The notes under the pieces: model-generated
What the model saw: the letters and a program-made list of their open reading frames with translations, nothing else
Told to the model about the DNA's origin: nothing
Database searches by the model: none
NCBI GenBank assembly: GCA_910575795.1
Contig: CAJTGE010000014.1
Location: forward strand, 92,067 to 156,066
DNA length: 64,000 bases
Reading direction: 5' to 3'
Origin: Clostridiaceae bacterium
GTDB taxonomy: Bacteria > Bacillota > Clostridia > Lachnospirales > Lachnospiraceae
Position numbers and translations under genes: made by a program
Part shown: one piece after another, positions 34,353 to 43,343 of the stretch
How the letters are laid out: each line of letters begins with the position of its first letter
How positions within the stretch are numbered: the stretch's first letter is position 1

Positions 34353-35687
34353 CTATGTAACCAGATCCTTCCTGCAGAACACATAATACGAAATCCCCGC
34401 CAGATCCGCCAAAAACCAGCCGATCGGCACGGACCACCAGATCCCCGCCACCCCAAACGCCGGAACCGATGACAGCGCATAGGCAAGCGCCACCCGCGTC
34501 CCCAGGGAGATCACCGTCAGCACCACGCTCATCCCCGGCTTCCCCAGCGCCCGGTACAGGCCATAGAGCAGAAACAGGCAGCCAATGCCGCAGTAAAAAG
34601 CCCCTTCAATCCGCAGATACCGGACTCCCTCCCGGATGGCCTGCGTTTCCCCTGCCTCTATAAACAAGGCCATCAGCGGGCGGGCAAATATCCACACCAG
34701 CCCGGACACGACGACGCAGAACGCCATGGACGCCGCCACAGCGCCTTTCAGCCCCGCGCGGATGCGATCCGGTTTTTTCGCGCCGTAGTTCTGGGCGATA
34801 AAGGTGGAAAAGGCGTTTCCGAAGTCCTGCACCGGCATATAGGCAAACGCGTCAATCTTGACCGCGGCCGCGAATGCAGCCATGACCGTCGCCCCAAAGC
34901 TGTTGACCAGGCCCTGGACCATCAGGATGCCAAGGTTCATCACCGACTGCTGGACGCACGTCAGGATAGAGAAGCCGGCGATCTCCTTCACACAGCTCCA
35001 CTTCACGCGCGTTCTCCTGAAAATGGCCCTTAGCTGGGGATATTGCCTCACGGCGTAAAGTGCAATCCCGATCCCCGAGACATACTGGGCAATCACCGTA
35101 GCCTCCGCCGCCCCTCTGACGCCGCGTCCAAGCCCCAGCACAAACCACAGATCCAGTATAATATTGAACCCTGCGGACACTGCCAGAAAGATAAGCGGCG
35201 TCACCGAATTTCCCACGGCCCTGAGGAAGGACGCGACATAATTGTACAAAAAAGTAGCCATAATACCGCTGAAAATCACGGCCAGATACGCCCTCATCAT
35301 GCCCCAGACCGCATCCGGCGCCCTGAGAAAAACCCGGATAAAGTCCAGACAGGCAAAGGCCAGGATATTCAGAAATATGGCCGCCGCCGCGATGAGCGCA
35401 AAGGAAGCCCGCACGCTATCCTCAAGCCCCGCCTCGTCTCTTTGTCCAAAGCGGATGGAAAACAGGGCCCCGCTGCCCATGCACAGCCCCAGAAGGATGG
35501 AGGTCAGAAACGTCATCAGCGTGAAGGAAGAGCCCACGGCGGCCAGGGCGTCTGTCCCCAGAAATTTCCCCACGATCAGAGTGTCGGCCACGTTGTAGCA
35601 CTGCTGTAACAGATTTCCCAGTATCATGGGCACGGCAAACAAAAGCATGGAGCGCATCACCGGGCCGTGCGTTAAGTCTTTATTCAT
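34353..35687 (-). CDS. MATE-family multidrug/sodium antiporter
   Basis: The 444-residue protein has twelve predicted membrane segments and the MATE pattern in both halves. MILGNLLQQCYNVADTLIVGKFLGTDALAAVGSS lies near 17-50; AFAYMPVQDFGNAFSTFIAQNYGAKKPDRI lies in the second half. Such pumps export cationic drugs or metabolites against H+ or Na+. It is related to the second MATE protein at 56356-57726. Its ATG overlaps the stop of the truncated AAA-ATPase-like gene in the arrangement ATGA, so translation may depend on that remnant. Confidence 0.93.
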   Translation of the reverse strand: MNKDLTHGPVMRSMLLFAVPMILGNLLQQCYNVADTLIVGKFLGTDALAAVGSSFTLMTFLTSILLGLCMGSGALFSIRFGQRDEAGLEDSVRASFALIAAAAIFLNILAFACLDFIRVFLRAPDAVWGMMRAYLAVIFSGIMATFLYNYVASFLRAVGNSVTPLIFLAVSAGFNIILDLWFVLGLGRGVRGAAEATVIAQYVSGIGIALYAVRQYPQLRAIFRRTRVKWSCVKEIAGFSILTCVQQSVMNLGILMVQGLVNSFGATVMAAFAAAVKIDAFAYMPVQDFGNAFSTFIAQNYGAKKPDRIRAGLKGAVAASMAFCVVVSGLVWIFARPLMALFIEAGETQAIREGVRYLRIEGAFYCGIGCLFLLYGLYRALGKPGMSVVLTVISLGTRVALAYALSSVPAFGVAGIWWSVPIGWFLADLAGISYYVFCRKDLVT

Positions 35688-35989
35688 CTCTTTGTCTCCC
35701 CCCGCTCCTTTACCCGCGCCAGACAGCCCTCAGGCAGAGAATCCTTTAACTGCGCATCCCGTACCCGCATCAGACAGCCTGTCAGACCTGTATCCTGCAA
35801 AATCCTGTCCTCTTCTCTCCGGGTAAAGCCAAAATATTCATTTAACCGGGTAACGAGCGTAACCTGTCTTCCGTCCATCCTCAAAATCTTCCTGATCAAC
35901 CCGCTTTTATCAACATAGTAATACTGGTTTTTCCGGATATCCGCAAACCCGGAGCGCCCTATCGGAATTTCTATAACATCCATCTCCAC
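35684..35989 (-). pseudogene. AAA-ATPase-like (DUF1703-type) gene with large internal deletion
   Basis: The 101-codon frame starts like the AAA-ATPase-like family (IPIGRSGFADIRKNQYYYVDKSGLIRKIL...VTLVTR). It then jumps, where the family has its Walker A motif (RPRRFGKT), directly to the sequence that normally follows far later (LNEYFGFTRREEDRILQDTGL). The ATPase core and the C-terminal nuclease part are missing. The deletion kept the frame. The stop overlaps the MATE start. A second fragment of the same family, covering the missing Walker B part, is at 41803-42030. Confidence 0.75.
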
Positions 35990-36250
35990 TGACCGCTACC
36001 TCCATCCATTCCCCCAAAGTTTTGCCCTCTTCCTCCAAAAGAAAACAAAAATTATGTTCTCCATACTCCACCATTATACCCCACAACATACGCTTAAGCA
36101 ATCCTGATTCCCTCCGCCTGCCAGTCACGTAGCAGGCTGCGGCCTGCTACCCCTTCTCATCCCCCCGGCGGCCCTCCCACGGATCCCCATTTCCCGTCAC
36201 AATTTACAAATCAACCCGTTTTTTTACACCTTTTTAACGTATTAAATCAA
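35990..36250. other. Region upstream of the AAA-ATPase remnant
   Basis: No gene is supported. A perfect hairpin with stem GTAGCAGGC/GCCTGCTAC and loop TGCG is at 36129-36150, without a T-run. Confidence 0.35.
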
Positions 36251-36279
36251 TTGTTTTCTCCTTTATTCTATGTTACACT
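36251..36279 (+). promoter_or_regulatory. Promoter of the giant activase-like gene
   Basis: TTGTTT (36251-36256), 17 bases, TACACT (36274-36279) on the plus strand, about 55 bases before the ATG. Confidence 0.55.
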
Positions 36280-36314
36280 ATGCCCGAATACATGTGTAAT
36301 ACGAAGGAGGGATA

Positions 36315-36325
36315 GGGCTTAGCCC
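36315..36325 (+). promoter_or_regulatory. Hairpin between ribosome binding site and start codon
   Basis: AAGGAGG (36304-36310) is too far from the ATG at 36334. The intervening GGGCTTAGCCC can fold and would bring the two to normal distance. A TTG at 36328 is an alternative start two codons earlier. Confidence 0.5.
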
Positions 36326-36333
36326 GATTGTGC

Positions 36334-39300
36334 ATGAATTCCTGTAAACGACTCGGAATCGATATCGGTTCCACCACGGTTAAAGTTTCAATTATCAATG
36401 AAAACGGCGATCTTGTGTTCGCCGACTACAAACGTCATTTTGCAAATATTCAGGAAACTCTGTCCGATCTTTTGGACGAAGCTTCCTCCCGTCTCGGGGA
36501 GACGGAGGTTACCCCGGTGATCACCGGTTCCGGCGGCTTAACGCTGTCAAAGCATCTGGGCATTCCTTTCGTGCAGGAGGTTGTGGCGGTCGCTACCTCT
36601 TTAAAGGATTTTGCGCCCCAGACAGACGTCGCTATTGAACTCGGCGGCGAGGATGCGAAGATCATTTATTTTACAGGCGGCATTGATCAGAGGATGAATG
36701 GGATCTGCGCCGGCGGGACCGGCTCTTTTATCGATCAGATGGCCGCTCTTTTACAGACGGATGCATCCGGCCTGAATGAATATGCAAAGCATTACAAGGC
36801 TATTTACCCCATCGCGGCGCGCTGCGGCGTGTTTGCGAAGTCGGATATCCAGCCTCTGATCAATGAGGGGGCGACCAGGGAGGATCTGTCCGCCTCGATT
36901 TTCCAGGCGGTTGTGAACCAGACCATCAGCGGCCTGGCCTGCGGAAAACCGATCCGGGGAAATGTGGCCTTTCTCGGAGGGCCGCTTCATTTTCTCTCCG
37001 AGCTTCGTGCCGCGTTTATCCGCACCCTGAATTTAAGCGAGGAGCAGGTAATCGCCCCGGATCACTCCCATCTGTTCGCGGCCATAGGCGCGGCCATGAA
37101 CGCAGAGAGCACGGCCCCGGTACCGCTCGCCGAGCTTGTAAACCGTCTCGCGGGCGGAATCAAGATGGATTTTGAGGTAAACCGCATGGAGCCGCTCTTT
37201 GAAAGCGCAGAGGATTACCGCGAATTTACAGAACGCCATAGCAGCCATGATGTGCAGAAAGCGGATCTGGCCTCCTATGAAGGCGACTGCTACTTGGGGA
37301 TCGACGCCGGCTCCACCACCACCAAGGCGGCCCTGGTCAGCGAGGACGGCGCGCTGCTCTACCGCTTCTACAGCAATAATAACGGAAGCCCCCTGGCAAC
37401 GGCCATCCGCGCCATGAGGGAGATAAACGAACAGCTTCCGCCAAAGGCGAGGATCGCCTGGTCCTGCTCCACGGGCTACGGCGAGGCGCTTCTTAAGTCC
37501 GCCCTGATACTGGATGAGGGGGAGGTGGAAACCATTTCCCATTACTATGCGGCCGCGGCCTTTGAGCCGTCGGTGGACTGCATCCTCGATATCGGCGGCC
37601 AGGATATGAAGTGCATCAAGATCAAGGACGGCGCGGTGGACAGCGTACAGCTCAATGAAGCCTGCTCCTCGGGCTGCGGTTCCTTTATCGAAACCTTTGC
37701 CAGATCGTTAAATTACAGTGTCGAGGATTTTGCAAAAGAAGCGCTTTTCGCCAAAAATCCCACGGATCTGGGAACGCGCTGCACGGTTTTTATGAATTCC
37801 AATGTCAAGCAGGCCCAGAAGGAGGGCGCGTCCGTGGCCGACATCTCCGCAGGGCTCGCCTATTCGGTCATCAAGAACGCCCTGTTTAAGGTCATTAAGA
37901 TTACAAACGCCTCGGATCTGGGCCGCCATGTGGTGGTTCAGGGCGGTACCTTTTATAATGACGCCGTTCTGCGCAGCTTTGAAAAAATCGCGGGCTGCGA
38001 GGCGGTCCGCCCGGATATTGCGGGCATCATGGGCGCATACGGCGCGGCCCTGATTGCCAGGGAGCGGCGCGACGCCTCGCGGGCTACCTCCATGCTGCCC
38101 ATGGATAAGATTTTGAATCTCACGTACAAGACCAGCATGGCCCGCTGCCAGGGCTGCACGAACCACTGTGTCCTGACCGTCAACCGCTTCGGCGGCGGCC
38201 GGCAGTTCGTGACCGGCAACCGCTGCGAGCGGGGACTGGGCGGGAATAAGACGAAAAAAGACGTACCCAACCTGTTTGAGTATAAATATAACCGGATGTT
38301 CGGCTATGAGCCCCTGACCGCGGATCTCGCGCCCCGGGGCACGGTGGGAATCCCCAGAGTCCTGAATATGTACGAAAATTACCCCTTCTGGGCCGTTTTC
38401 TTTAAGGAGCTGGGCTTCCGGACCGTTTTGTCGCCCCAGTCCACCAGACAGCTCTACGAGCTGGGGATCGAATCCATTCCCAGCGAGTCCGAGTGCTATC
38501 CGGCCAAGCTGGCGCATGGACATATTGAATGGCTGATCCGGCAGGGAATCGACTACATATTTTATCCCTGCGTTCCCTATGAGCGCAACGAGACGCCGGA
38601 CGCGGGCAACCACTACAACTGTCCCATGGTGACTTCCTATGCGGAAAATATTAAAAACAATGTGGAATCCCTTTCGGACCGGAAGATACGGTTTTCCAAC
38701 CCCTTCATGGCATTCACAAACGAGGAGGTCCTGACCGCCCGCCTGACCGAGGAGTTCTCGGGGGAGTTCTCCATCCCAGAACCGGAGATCCGCCGCGCTG
38801 CCCATAAGGGCTGGACAGAGCTCATGGCCTCCCGCGAGGATATGAAGAAAAAGGGCGAGGAGGTCTTGAAATGGATGGAAGAGACGCATCATCACGGAAT
38901 CGTGCTGGCCGGGCGCCCCTACCATGTGGATCCGGAGATCAACCACGGCATACCGGAGCTTATCACCTCCTACGGCTTTGCCGTACTGACCGAGGACTCT
39001 GTCGCCCATTTAGGCCATGTGGACCGCCCCTTAATCGTCACGGATCAATGGATGTACCACTCCCGCCTTTACGCGGCGGCCTGCTTTGTAAAGACACAGC
39101 CGAACCTTGACCTCATCCAGCTCAACTCCTTTGGCTGCGGGCTCGACGCGGTGACCACGGATCAGGTGAGCGACCTTCTGACCCGCTCCGGAAAGATTTA
39201 CACGCTGTTAAAGATCGATGAGGTCAATAACTTAGGAGCCGCGCGAATCCGCGTGCGCTCCCTGATCTCAGCCATCCGTGTCCGGGAAATGCGCCATTTT

Positions 39301-40590
39301 AAGAAACCCGTGGTTTCCGGCGCGTACAGCCGCGTGTTCTTTACAAAGGAGATGAAAAAGGATTACACTATCCTGTGCCCGCAGATGTCTCCCATCCACT
39401 TCGGCCTGATTGAGGCCGCGGTGAGGAGCTTTGGCTATAAGCTCGAGGTTCTGAATAATTCCGACCGCTCGGCTGTGGACACTGGTTTAAAATATGTCAA
39501 CAACGATGCCTGCTACCCGTCCCTCATTGTGGTGGGGCAGATCATGGACGCCCTTTTATCCGGCAAATATGACTTACATCACACGGCTGTCATCATGAGC
39601 CAGACCGGCGGCGGCTGCCGCGCGTCCAACTACATCGGCTTTATCCGCCGCGCGCTGGAGCGTGCCGGCATGCCGCAGATACCTGTGATCTCCTTGAATG
39701 CCAACGGCATGGAGACGAATCCCGGCTTTAAGATCACGCTTCCGCTCCTTACAAAGGCCATGCAGGCCGTTGTATACGGCGATATTTTCATGCGCGTGCT
39801 CTATGCCACCCGCCCGTATGAGGCCAAACCGGGCTCGGCCAACGCGCTCCATGAAAAATGGGAAGCGGCGTGCATGAAATCCCTTTCCAAGCGCGCGCCG
39901 TCCATGCAGGAATTTAACCGCAATATCCGCGGTATTATCAGGGATTTCGACGAGCTGCCCCGTAAAAACACAGTAAAACCCCGCGTGGGAATCGTGGGAG
40001 AGATTCTGGTCAAGTTCTCTCCTCTGGCGAACAACCATGTAGTGGAGCTTTTGGAGGCGGAAGGGGCGGAAGCCGTGATGCCGGATCTGCTGGACTTTTT
40101 GCTGTACTGCTTCTATAATCAGAACTTCAAGGCCGACAAGCTCGGCGGAAAGCGCTCTACGGCCTATCTGTGCAATATGGGGATTGCCCTGCTGGAATAT
40201 TTCCGCCGCACCTGCCGAAAGGAGCTGGAGCGCAGCGCGCATTTCCTTCCTCCGGCAAGGATAAAGGACCTGGCTTCCATGGCCAGCCACTATGTATCGC
40301 TGGGCAACCAGACCGGCGAGGGCTGGTTTTTGACCGGCGAGATGCTGGAACTGATTCACAGCGGAACACCGAATATCATCTGCACACAGCCTTTTGGGTG
40401 CCTTCCGAACCACATTGTGGGCAAGGGCGTGATAAAGGAACTGCGCCGGAGCCATCCTGAGGCGAATATTATTGCAGTCGATTATGATCCGGGCGCGAGC
40501 GAGGTGAATCAGCTCAACCGGATTAAGCTGATGCTGGCGACGGCGCAGAAGAAGATCGATGCGGGGGGCGGGGAGTCGAAGATATCGTAA
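36334..40590 (+). CDS. Giant 2-hydroxyacyl-CoA dehydratase activase-like protein with DUF2229 domain
   Basis: The 1418-residue protein carries two complete HgdC/BadF-type ATPase domains. Domain 1 (~6-258) has [11 protein letters not shown] and cysteines C125 and C164. Domain 2 (~319-575) has [13 protein letters not shown] and cysteines C444, C448 and C483. Each has the pair that binds a [4Fe-4S] cluster in HgdC. A cysteine cluster follows (C605, C608, C612 and C631, in [15 protein letters not shown] and GNRCERG). Next comes a DUF2229 region (~670-880), and the long C-terminal part contains HgdB-like stretches ([56 protein letters not shown]). The family is widespread in Clostridia; its substrate is not known. 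It is transcribed alone and not next to hgdCAB. Confidence 0.9.
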   Translation: MNSCKRLGIDIGSTTVKVSIINENGDLVFADYKRHFANIQETLSDLLDEASSRLGETEVTPVITGSGGLTLSKHLGIPFVQEVVAVATSLKDFAPQTDVAIELGGEDAKIIYFTGGIDQRMNGICAGGTGSFIDQMAALLQTDASGLNEYAKHYKAIYPIAARCGVFAKSDIQPLINEGATREDLSASIFQAVVNQTISGLACGKPIRGNVAFLGGPLHFLSELRAAFIRTLNLSEEQVIAPDHSHLFAAIGAAMNAESTAPVPLAELVNRLAGGIKMDFEVNRMEPLFESAEDYREFTERHSSHDVQKADLASYEGDCYLGIDAGSTTTKAALVSEDGALLYRFYSNNNGSPLATAIRAMREINEQLPPKARIAWSCSTGYGEALLKSALILDEGEVETISHYYAAAAFEPSVDCILDIGGQDMKCIKIKDGAVDSVQLNEACSSGCGSFIETFARSLNYSVEDFAKEALFAKNPTDLGTRCTVFMNSNVKQAQKEGASVADISAGLAYSVIKNALFKVIKITNASDLGRHVVVQGGTFYNDAVLRSFEKIAGCEAVRPDIAGIMGAYGAALIARERRDASRATSMLPMDKILNLTYKTSMARCQGCTNHCVLTVNRFGGGRQFVTGNRCERGLGGNKTKKDVPNLFEYKYNRMFGYEPLTADLAPRGTVGIPRVLNMYENYPFWAVFFKELGFRTVLSPQSTRQLYELGIESIPSESECYPAKLAHGHIEWLIRQGIDYIFYPCVPYERNETPDAGNHYNCPMVTSYAENIKNNVESLSDRKIRFSNPFMAFTNEEVLTARLTEEFSGEFSIPEPEIRRAAHKGWTELMASREDMKKKGEEVLKWMEETHHHGIVLAGRPYHVDPEINHGIPELITSYGFAVLTEDSVAHLGHVDRPLIVTDQWMYHSRLYAAACFVKTQPNLDLIQLNSFGCGLDAVTTDQVSDLLTRSGKIYTLLKIDEVNNLGAARIRVRSLISAIRVREMRHFKKPVVSGAYSRVFFTKEMKKDYTILCPQMSPIHFGLIEAAVRSFGYKLEVLNNSDRSAVDTGLKYVNNDACYPSLIVVGQIMDALLSGKYDLHHTAVIMSQTGGGCRASNYIGFIRRALERAGMPQIPVISLNANGMETNPGFKITLPLLTKAMQAVVYGDIFMRVLYATRPYEAKPGSANALHEKWEAACMKSLSKRAPSMQEFNRNIRGIIRDFDELPRKNTVKPRVGIVGEILVKFSPLANNHVVELLEAEGAEAVMPDLLDFLLYCFYNQNFKADKLGGKRSTAYLCNMGIALLEYFRRTCRKELERSAHFLPPARIKDLASMASHYVSLGNQTGEGWFLTGEMLELIHSGTPNIICTQPFGCLPNHIVGKGVIKELRRSHPEANIIAVDYDPGASEVNQLNRIKLMLATAQKKIDAGGGESKIS

Positions 40591-40610
40591 GTGTATTATC
40601 GTGAGAGGCC

Positions 40611-40748
40611 GCCAGGAAGCGTTACTGTATCCAACAGAACCCCGCTCCCGCCCGCAGAAAAGCGCAGCGGACGCTAAGCTCGAAAAGACCTCGCTAAACG
40701 CCGGCGGTTTTCTACGGGTTCTTTATGGATGCAGTAACGGTTCCTGGC
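40611..40748. repeat. Palindromic repeat element A4 (138 bp)
   Basis: Outer arms GCCAGGAAGCGTTACTG... and ...CAGTAACGGTTCCTGGC pair with one mismatch and continue through TATCCA/TGGATG and AGAACCC/GGGTTCT. The centre reads GCGCAGCGGACGCTAAGC, similar to the GGCGCAGTGGGCTGCGTTAAG loop of A2. It begins 20 bases after the giant activase-like gene. Confidence 0.7.
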
Positions 40749-40842
40749 TACATAATCGGCGGGCTGTGATTCGTACTAAATGGTTGTTGTCGTCACGAAT
40801 CAGCAGCATAAAATCAAAAATCAGCATCGCAATAAAATTTTG

Positions 40843-40871
40843 CTGACATTTCGTTCATTTTGTGTTATAAT
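40843..40871 (+). promoter_or_regulatory. Promoter of the secreted protein gene at 41078
   Basis: CTGACA (40843-40848), 17 bases, TATAAT (40866-40871). Transcription would start near 40878, leaving a leader of about 200 bases. Confidence 0.75.
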
Positions 40872-40877
40872 GATTTC

Positions 40878-41077
40878 TAATCAGAATTATTTATTTCTTA
40901 TACAATGCGGAATGGCTATGGCGCGTTGGATAGGCGTGCTTTTGTGTATGGCATGGGTGGATAGATGACTGGTTAAAGTCAATTACTCCCGCGGCAGCCG
41001 CCGGACGGGCAGGCAGATATGTCTGTCCGGCTCGTTGTTTCCGGGAATTTGCTGATAGAAATGGGGGCTATTTTACG
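40878..41077 (+). other. Long structured 5' leader of unknown class
   Basis: About 200 untranslated bases separate the promoter from the ATG at 41078. They contain the strong hairpin GCCGGAC...GTCCGGC near 41006-41032 and two similar G-rich segments upstream. I could not match it to a named riboswitch. Confidence 0.4.
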
Positions 41078-41563
41078 ATGCATTTCAAGACGTTTTTCTG
41101 TGCGGCGCTGTTTACTGCTATGTTGTCCATGAACGTCCTGGCAGGGGAGCATTCGGCACAGATGGTTAGTTTTTCGGTGGAACCCGGCGATTCGGCGGCG
41201 ATTCGCCTGACGAGCCAGAAGGTGATTACAGAGTCCTTTTCTTTTAAGATGCCAAAGGACTGGGACGGTCAGTGCGTCCTTGTTCCGTATGAGGATGGGT
41301 GCGATATTTATGACCGGGCCGCTTATGAAGCGGATGGATCAGGACTCCTTTTTACGATTGCCTGCTATGAGAATATTGAGTCAGAGGAGCTGCAGGAATA
41401 TACGATTCTGGGTTTCTGCAATAATAAGACGTATGTTCTTGAGTCCTACTATGAGGATTTCTACGATGAGGCGGAGGACGGCGCGCAGCCGGACTTTGAG
41501 GAAGCGGCCAGGCTTATTAAGAAGAGCTTTGTCTCCTATATAAAAGAAGAGGCGGCTGAATAA
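41078..41563 (+). CDS. Secreted protein of unknown function
   Basis: The 161-residue product has a signal peptide (MHFKTFFCAALFTAMLSMNVLAG, cleavage after about residue 22). The exported part is acidic and looks like one small domain (SFSFKMPKDWDGQCVLVPY..., GLLFTIACYEN, YTILGFCNNKTYVLE). That resembles in style the small lipoprotein-like proteins of Lachnospiraceae that end in a helix (AARLIKKSFVSYI). I do not recognise the family. It has its own promoter, a long leader and, behind repeat A3, a terminator at 41755-41794. Confidence 0.7.
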   Translation: MHFKTFFCAALFTAMLSMNVLAGEHSAQMVSFSVEPGDSAAIRLTSQKVITESFSFKMPKDWDGQCVLVPYEDGCDIYDRAAYEADGSGLLFTIACYENIESEELQEYTILGFCNNKTYVLESYYEDFYDEAEDGAQPDFEEAARLIKKSFVSYIKEEAAE

Positions 41564-41595
41564 AGCGCTGCTGTTTGCATAGCGGTATTGTTTTT

Positions 41596-41753
41596 AGGAA
41601 CTGTCTCGAAATAGCTTCCCATTAGTCCGCAGGATTTTTTTTCGGGAGTGCTGCTCGAAAATCAGGCGCATAGCGGGCTGTGTAACTGACTTTTGAGCAG
41701 TGCTGTCGGAGAAAAAGACAAGAAATATGGGAAGTTATTCAGGGACAGTTCCT
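41596..41753. repeat. Palindromic repeat element A3 (158 bp)
   Basis: Arms AGGAACTGTC...CTTCCCAT and ATGGGAAG...GACAGTTCCT pair, as do the inner AGTGCTGCTC/GAGCAGTGCT. The loop is GGCGCATAGCGGGCTGTGT. The ends are the same as in A1, the stem interior is not. It lies between the secreted protein gene and its terminator, and next to an AAA-ATPase remnant. Confidence 0.85.
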
Positions 41754-41754
41754 T

Positions 41755-41794
41755 AGCCCGGAAGCGCTCTGGAAAAGAGGGTTCCGGGCTTTTA
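41755..41794 (+). terminator. Terminator behind the secreted protein gene
   Basis: AGCCCGGAA (41755-41763) pairs with TTCCGGGCT (41782-41790), followed by TTTTATT. Confidence 0.8.
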
Positions 41795-41802
41795 TTGCCG
41801 CT

Positions 41803-42030
41803 AAAAATATGGCTCATCCTTATCTGCCGTTCCAGATAAGGGTTGGTCTTAAAGGAAGCATGAAACAGCCCTCGGGTAAAGAAAACCATCTCATCCCAGT
41901 AACCGTTGACATGGGATTCCTGCATTGGCGTATCGTATTCATCCAGCAAAATAATCACTCTTTTTCCATAATAATAGCGCGGTACATAATCGGATAATGC
42001 CTTTAACGAATAAGAAGCCTCATTATCCTC
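41803..42030 (-). pseudogene. Internal fragment of an AAA-ATPase-like gene
   Basis: Translation on the minus strand gives SYSLKALSDYVPRYYYGKRV, then IILLDEYDTPMQES with the Walker B motif, VNGYWDEMVFFTRGLFHASF and KTNPYLERQIR. This is the middle of the family whose ends remain at 35684-35989. There is no start of its own, no Walker A and no C-terminal nuclease part. It begins right behind the second TolC-like gene and stops near repeat A3. It is a decayed remnant. Confidence 0.8.
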
Positions 42031-42041
42031 TTCCCTTTTTC

Positions 42042-43328
42042 TTATCCCACCCCCTTCAAAAGCCATCCATACGCATCCACCGCCACCCGAAGCTCTCCCT
42101 CCGCCGCAATCCCGGACGCCTTTGTCTGCCAATACTGCGCTGCGCCCTGAAGATACTCGCTTTTATTGATCAATCCCGCCTGATACCTCGTCTTTAGCGC
42201 GCCGTAATCCTTCTCGGCCGCCGCACACGCGGCCGCGGCGGCGTCCCGTTTGAGGCTTAAGGCCGCGATCTCCCGGTACTGCTCATCCAGCGTAAGGTTT
42301 GCCGCCCCCTTTGCCTCCTCAATCTGCTGGCTGCGCAGTTTCCTCTGCGTATCTCCCTGCGCCTGAGATCTCCTGGCTGATTTTACGCCGGGGTCGGCAA
42401 TGACCGCCAGACTTCTGTCCTCCTCCGGATGGATCGCATTCAATTCCTCTGCCGCCGCCCGCGGGATCTCCCCTAAACTGATGCCCGCGCTCTCTCCGCT
42501 TTCCTTTCCCAGCATAATCAGAAGCTGGCGTTTCATCCGATCTGCGCTGTCATTTGCCGACTGGCTGGCAATCTGGGCCGCCAGAAGGCTTTTTGCCGCG
42601 TTCATGACCTCTTCCTGCGTGGCAAGCCCCGCGGCCTTCATGGAGGCCGTCCGGTCATATGCGGCCTGGCTGGCGTCCTCGCGGGCGGCGGCGCTCCTGG
42701 CCTGGGCCTCCATAGCCTTGCAGGAGGCCATGAGGGACTGGGCGGATTTTACCAGCGTCCATATGGCCTGTTCCCTGGACCACTCGTCGGATCGCGAATT
42801 TAGAGAGGTTATGCTGCGCTTCATCTGTCCGGCTGAAGAGGACAGGATGGCGGCGCTCTGCTCGTAGGAGGCGATCAGCGCCGCATCCCCGCCCTCGTCC
42901 TCCAGCTCATCGGCTTTATCGAGCATATCGCGCCCGGCGCTCGCGAAAGAGTCGTAAGCGATCTGGTAGATTTCCAGGCTGGCTTCATAGCTGGCCTGCT
43001 GGTTGATCGCCCGGCTGTTTCCGGCCCGGATAAGCGCTTCCAGCTCTCTGTATTCGATCACAGAGTCGTTTAATTCCTCCTCCGTAAATCCGGCGGTCTC
43101 TTCCGCACCGGATGAAGCAGACTGCCCGTTTTCATCATCAAGCCCCGGCCCTTCTGCCGGGCCAAATTCGGTTTCCGTTCCTGAGATCAGAGGGCCGCCC
43201 GCCCATGCCTGGCACGCCGGGACAGGCGTCAGGCACAGGAGCAGGCACAGGATCCGGCATGTAATCCGGCAAAAATAAGCTTTCTGCGATTGTCTGATTC
43301 GTGTCAAAGATTGTCTCGTTCGTCTCAA
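42042..43328 (-). CDS. TolC-like secretion/efflux protein, second of two
   Basis: The 428-residue protein has a long-N-region signal sequence (hydrophobic ITCRILCLLLCLTPVPAC, cut near AWA at ~43). It then has two long coiled-coil halves rich in A, S, E and K with the TolC-type pattern (RELEALIRAGNSRAINQQASYEASLEIYQIAYDS; AAAEKDYGALKTRYQAGLINKSEYLQGAAQYW). The start is TTG at 43326-43328, chosen because AGGAGG stands eight bases in front and no ATG fits. It lies 15 bases behind the first TolC-like gene in the RND operon. In a monoderm it would span the wall side rather than an outer membrane; that role is inferred. Confidence 0.8.
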   Translation of the reverse strand: MRRTRQSLTRIRQSQKAYFCRITCRILCLLLCLTPVPACQAWAGGPLISGTETEFGPAEGPGLDDENGQSASSGAEETAGFTEEELNDSVIEYRELEALIRAGNSRAINQQASYEASLEIYQIAYDSFASAGRDMLDKADELEDEGGDAALIASYEQSAAILSSSAGQMKRSITSLNSRSDEWSREQAIWTLVKSAQSLMASCKAMEAQARSAAAREDASQAAYDRTASMKAAGLATQEEVMNAAKSLLAAQIASQSANDSADRMKRQLLIMLGKESGESAGISLGEIPRAAAEELNAIHPEEDRSLAVIADPGVKSARRSQAQGDTQRKLRSQQIEEAKGAANLTLDEQYREIAALSLKRDAAAAACAAAEKDYGALKTRYQAGLINKSEYLQGAAQYWQTKASGIAAEGELRVAVDAYGWLLKGVG

Positions 43329-43343
43329 TTGAACCGCCTCCTG

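Noticed and set aside
37708..39009. A 433-codon minus-strand frame inside the giant activase-like gene
   Set aside because: Antisense shadow in GC-rich sequence with no family signature.
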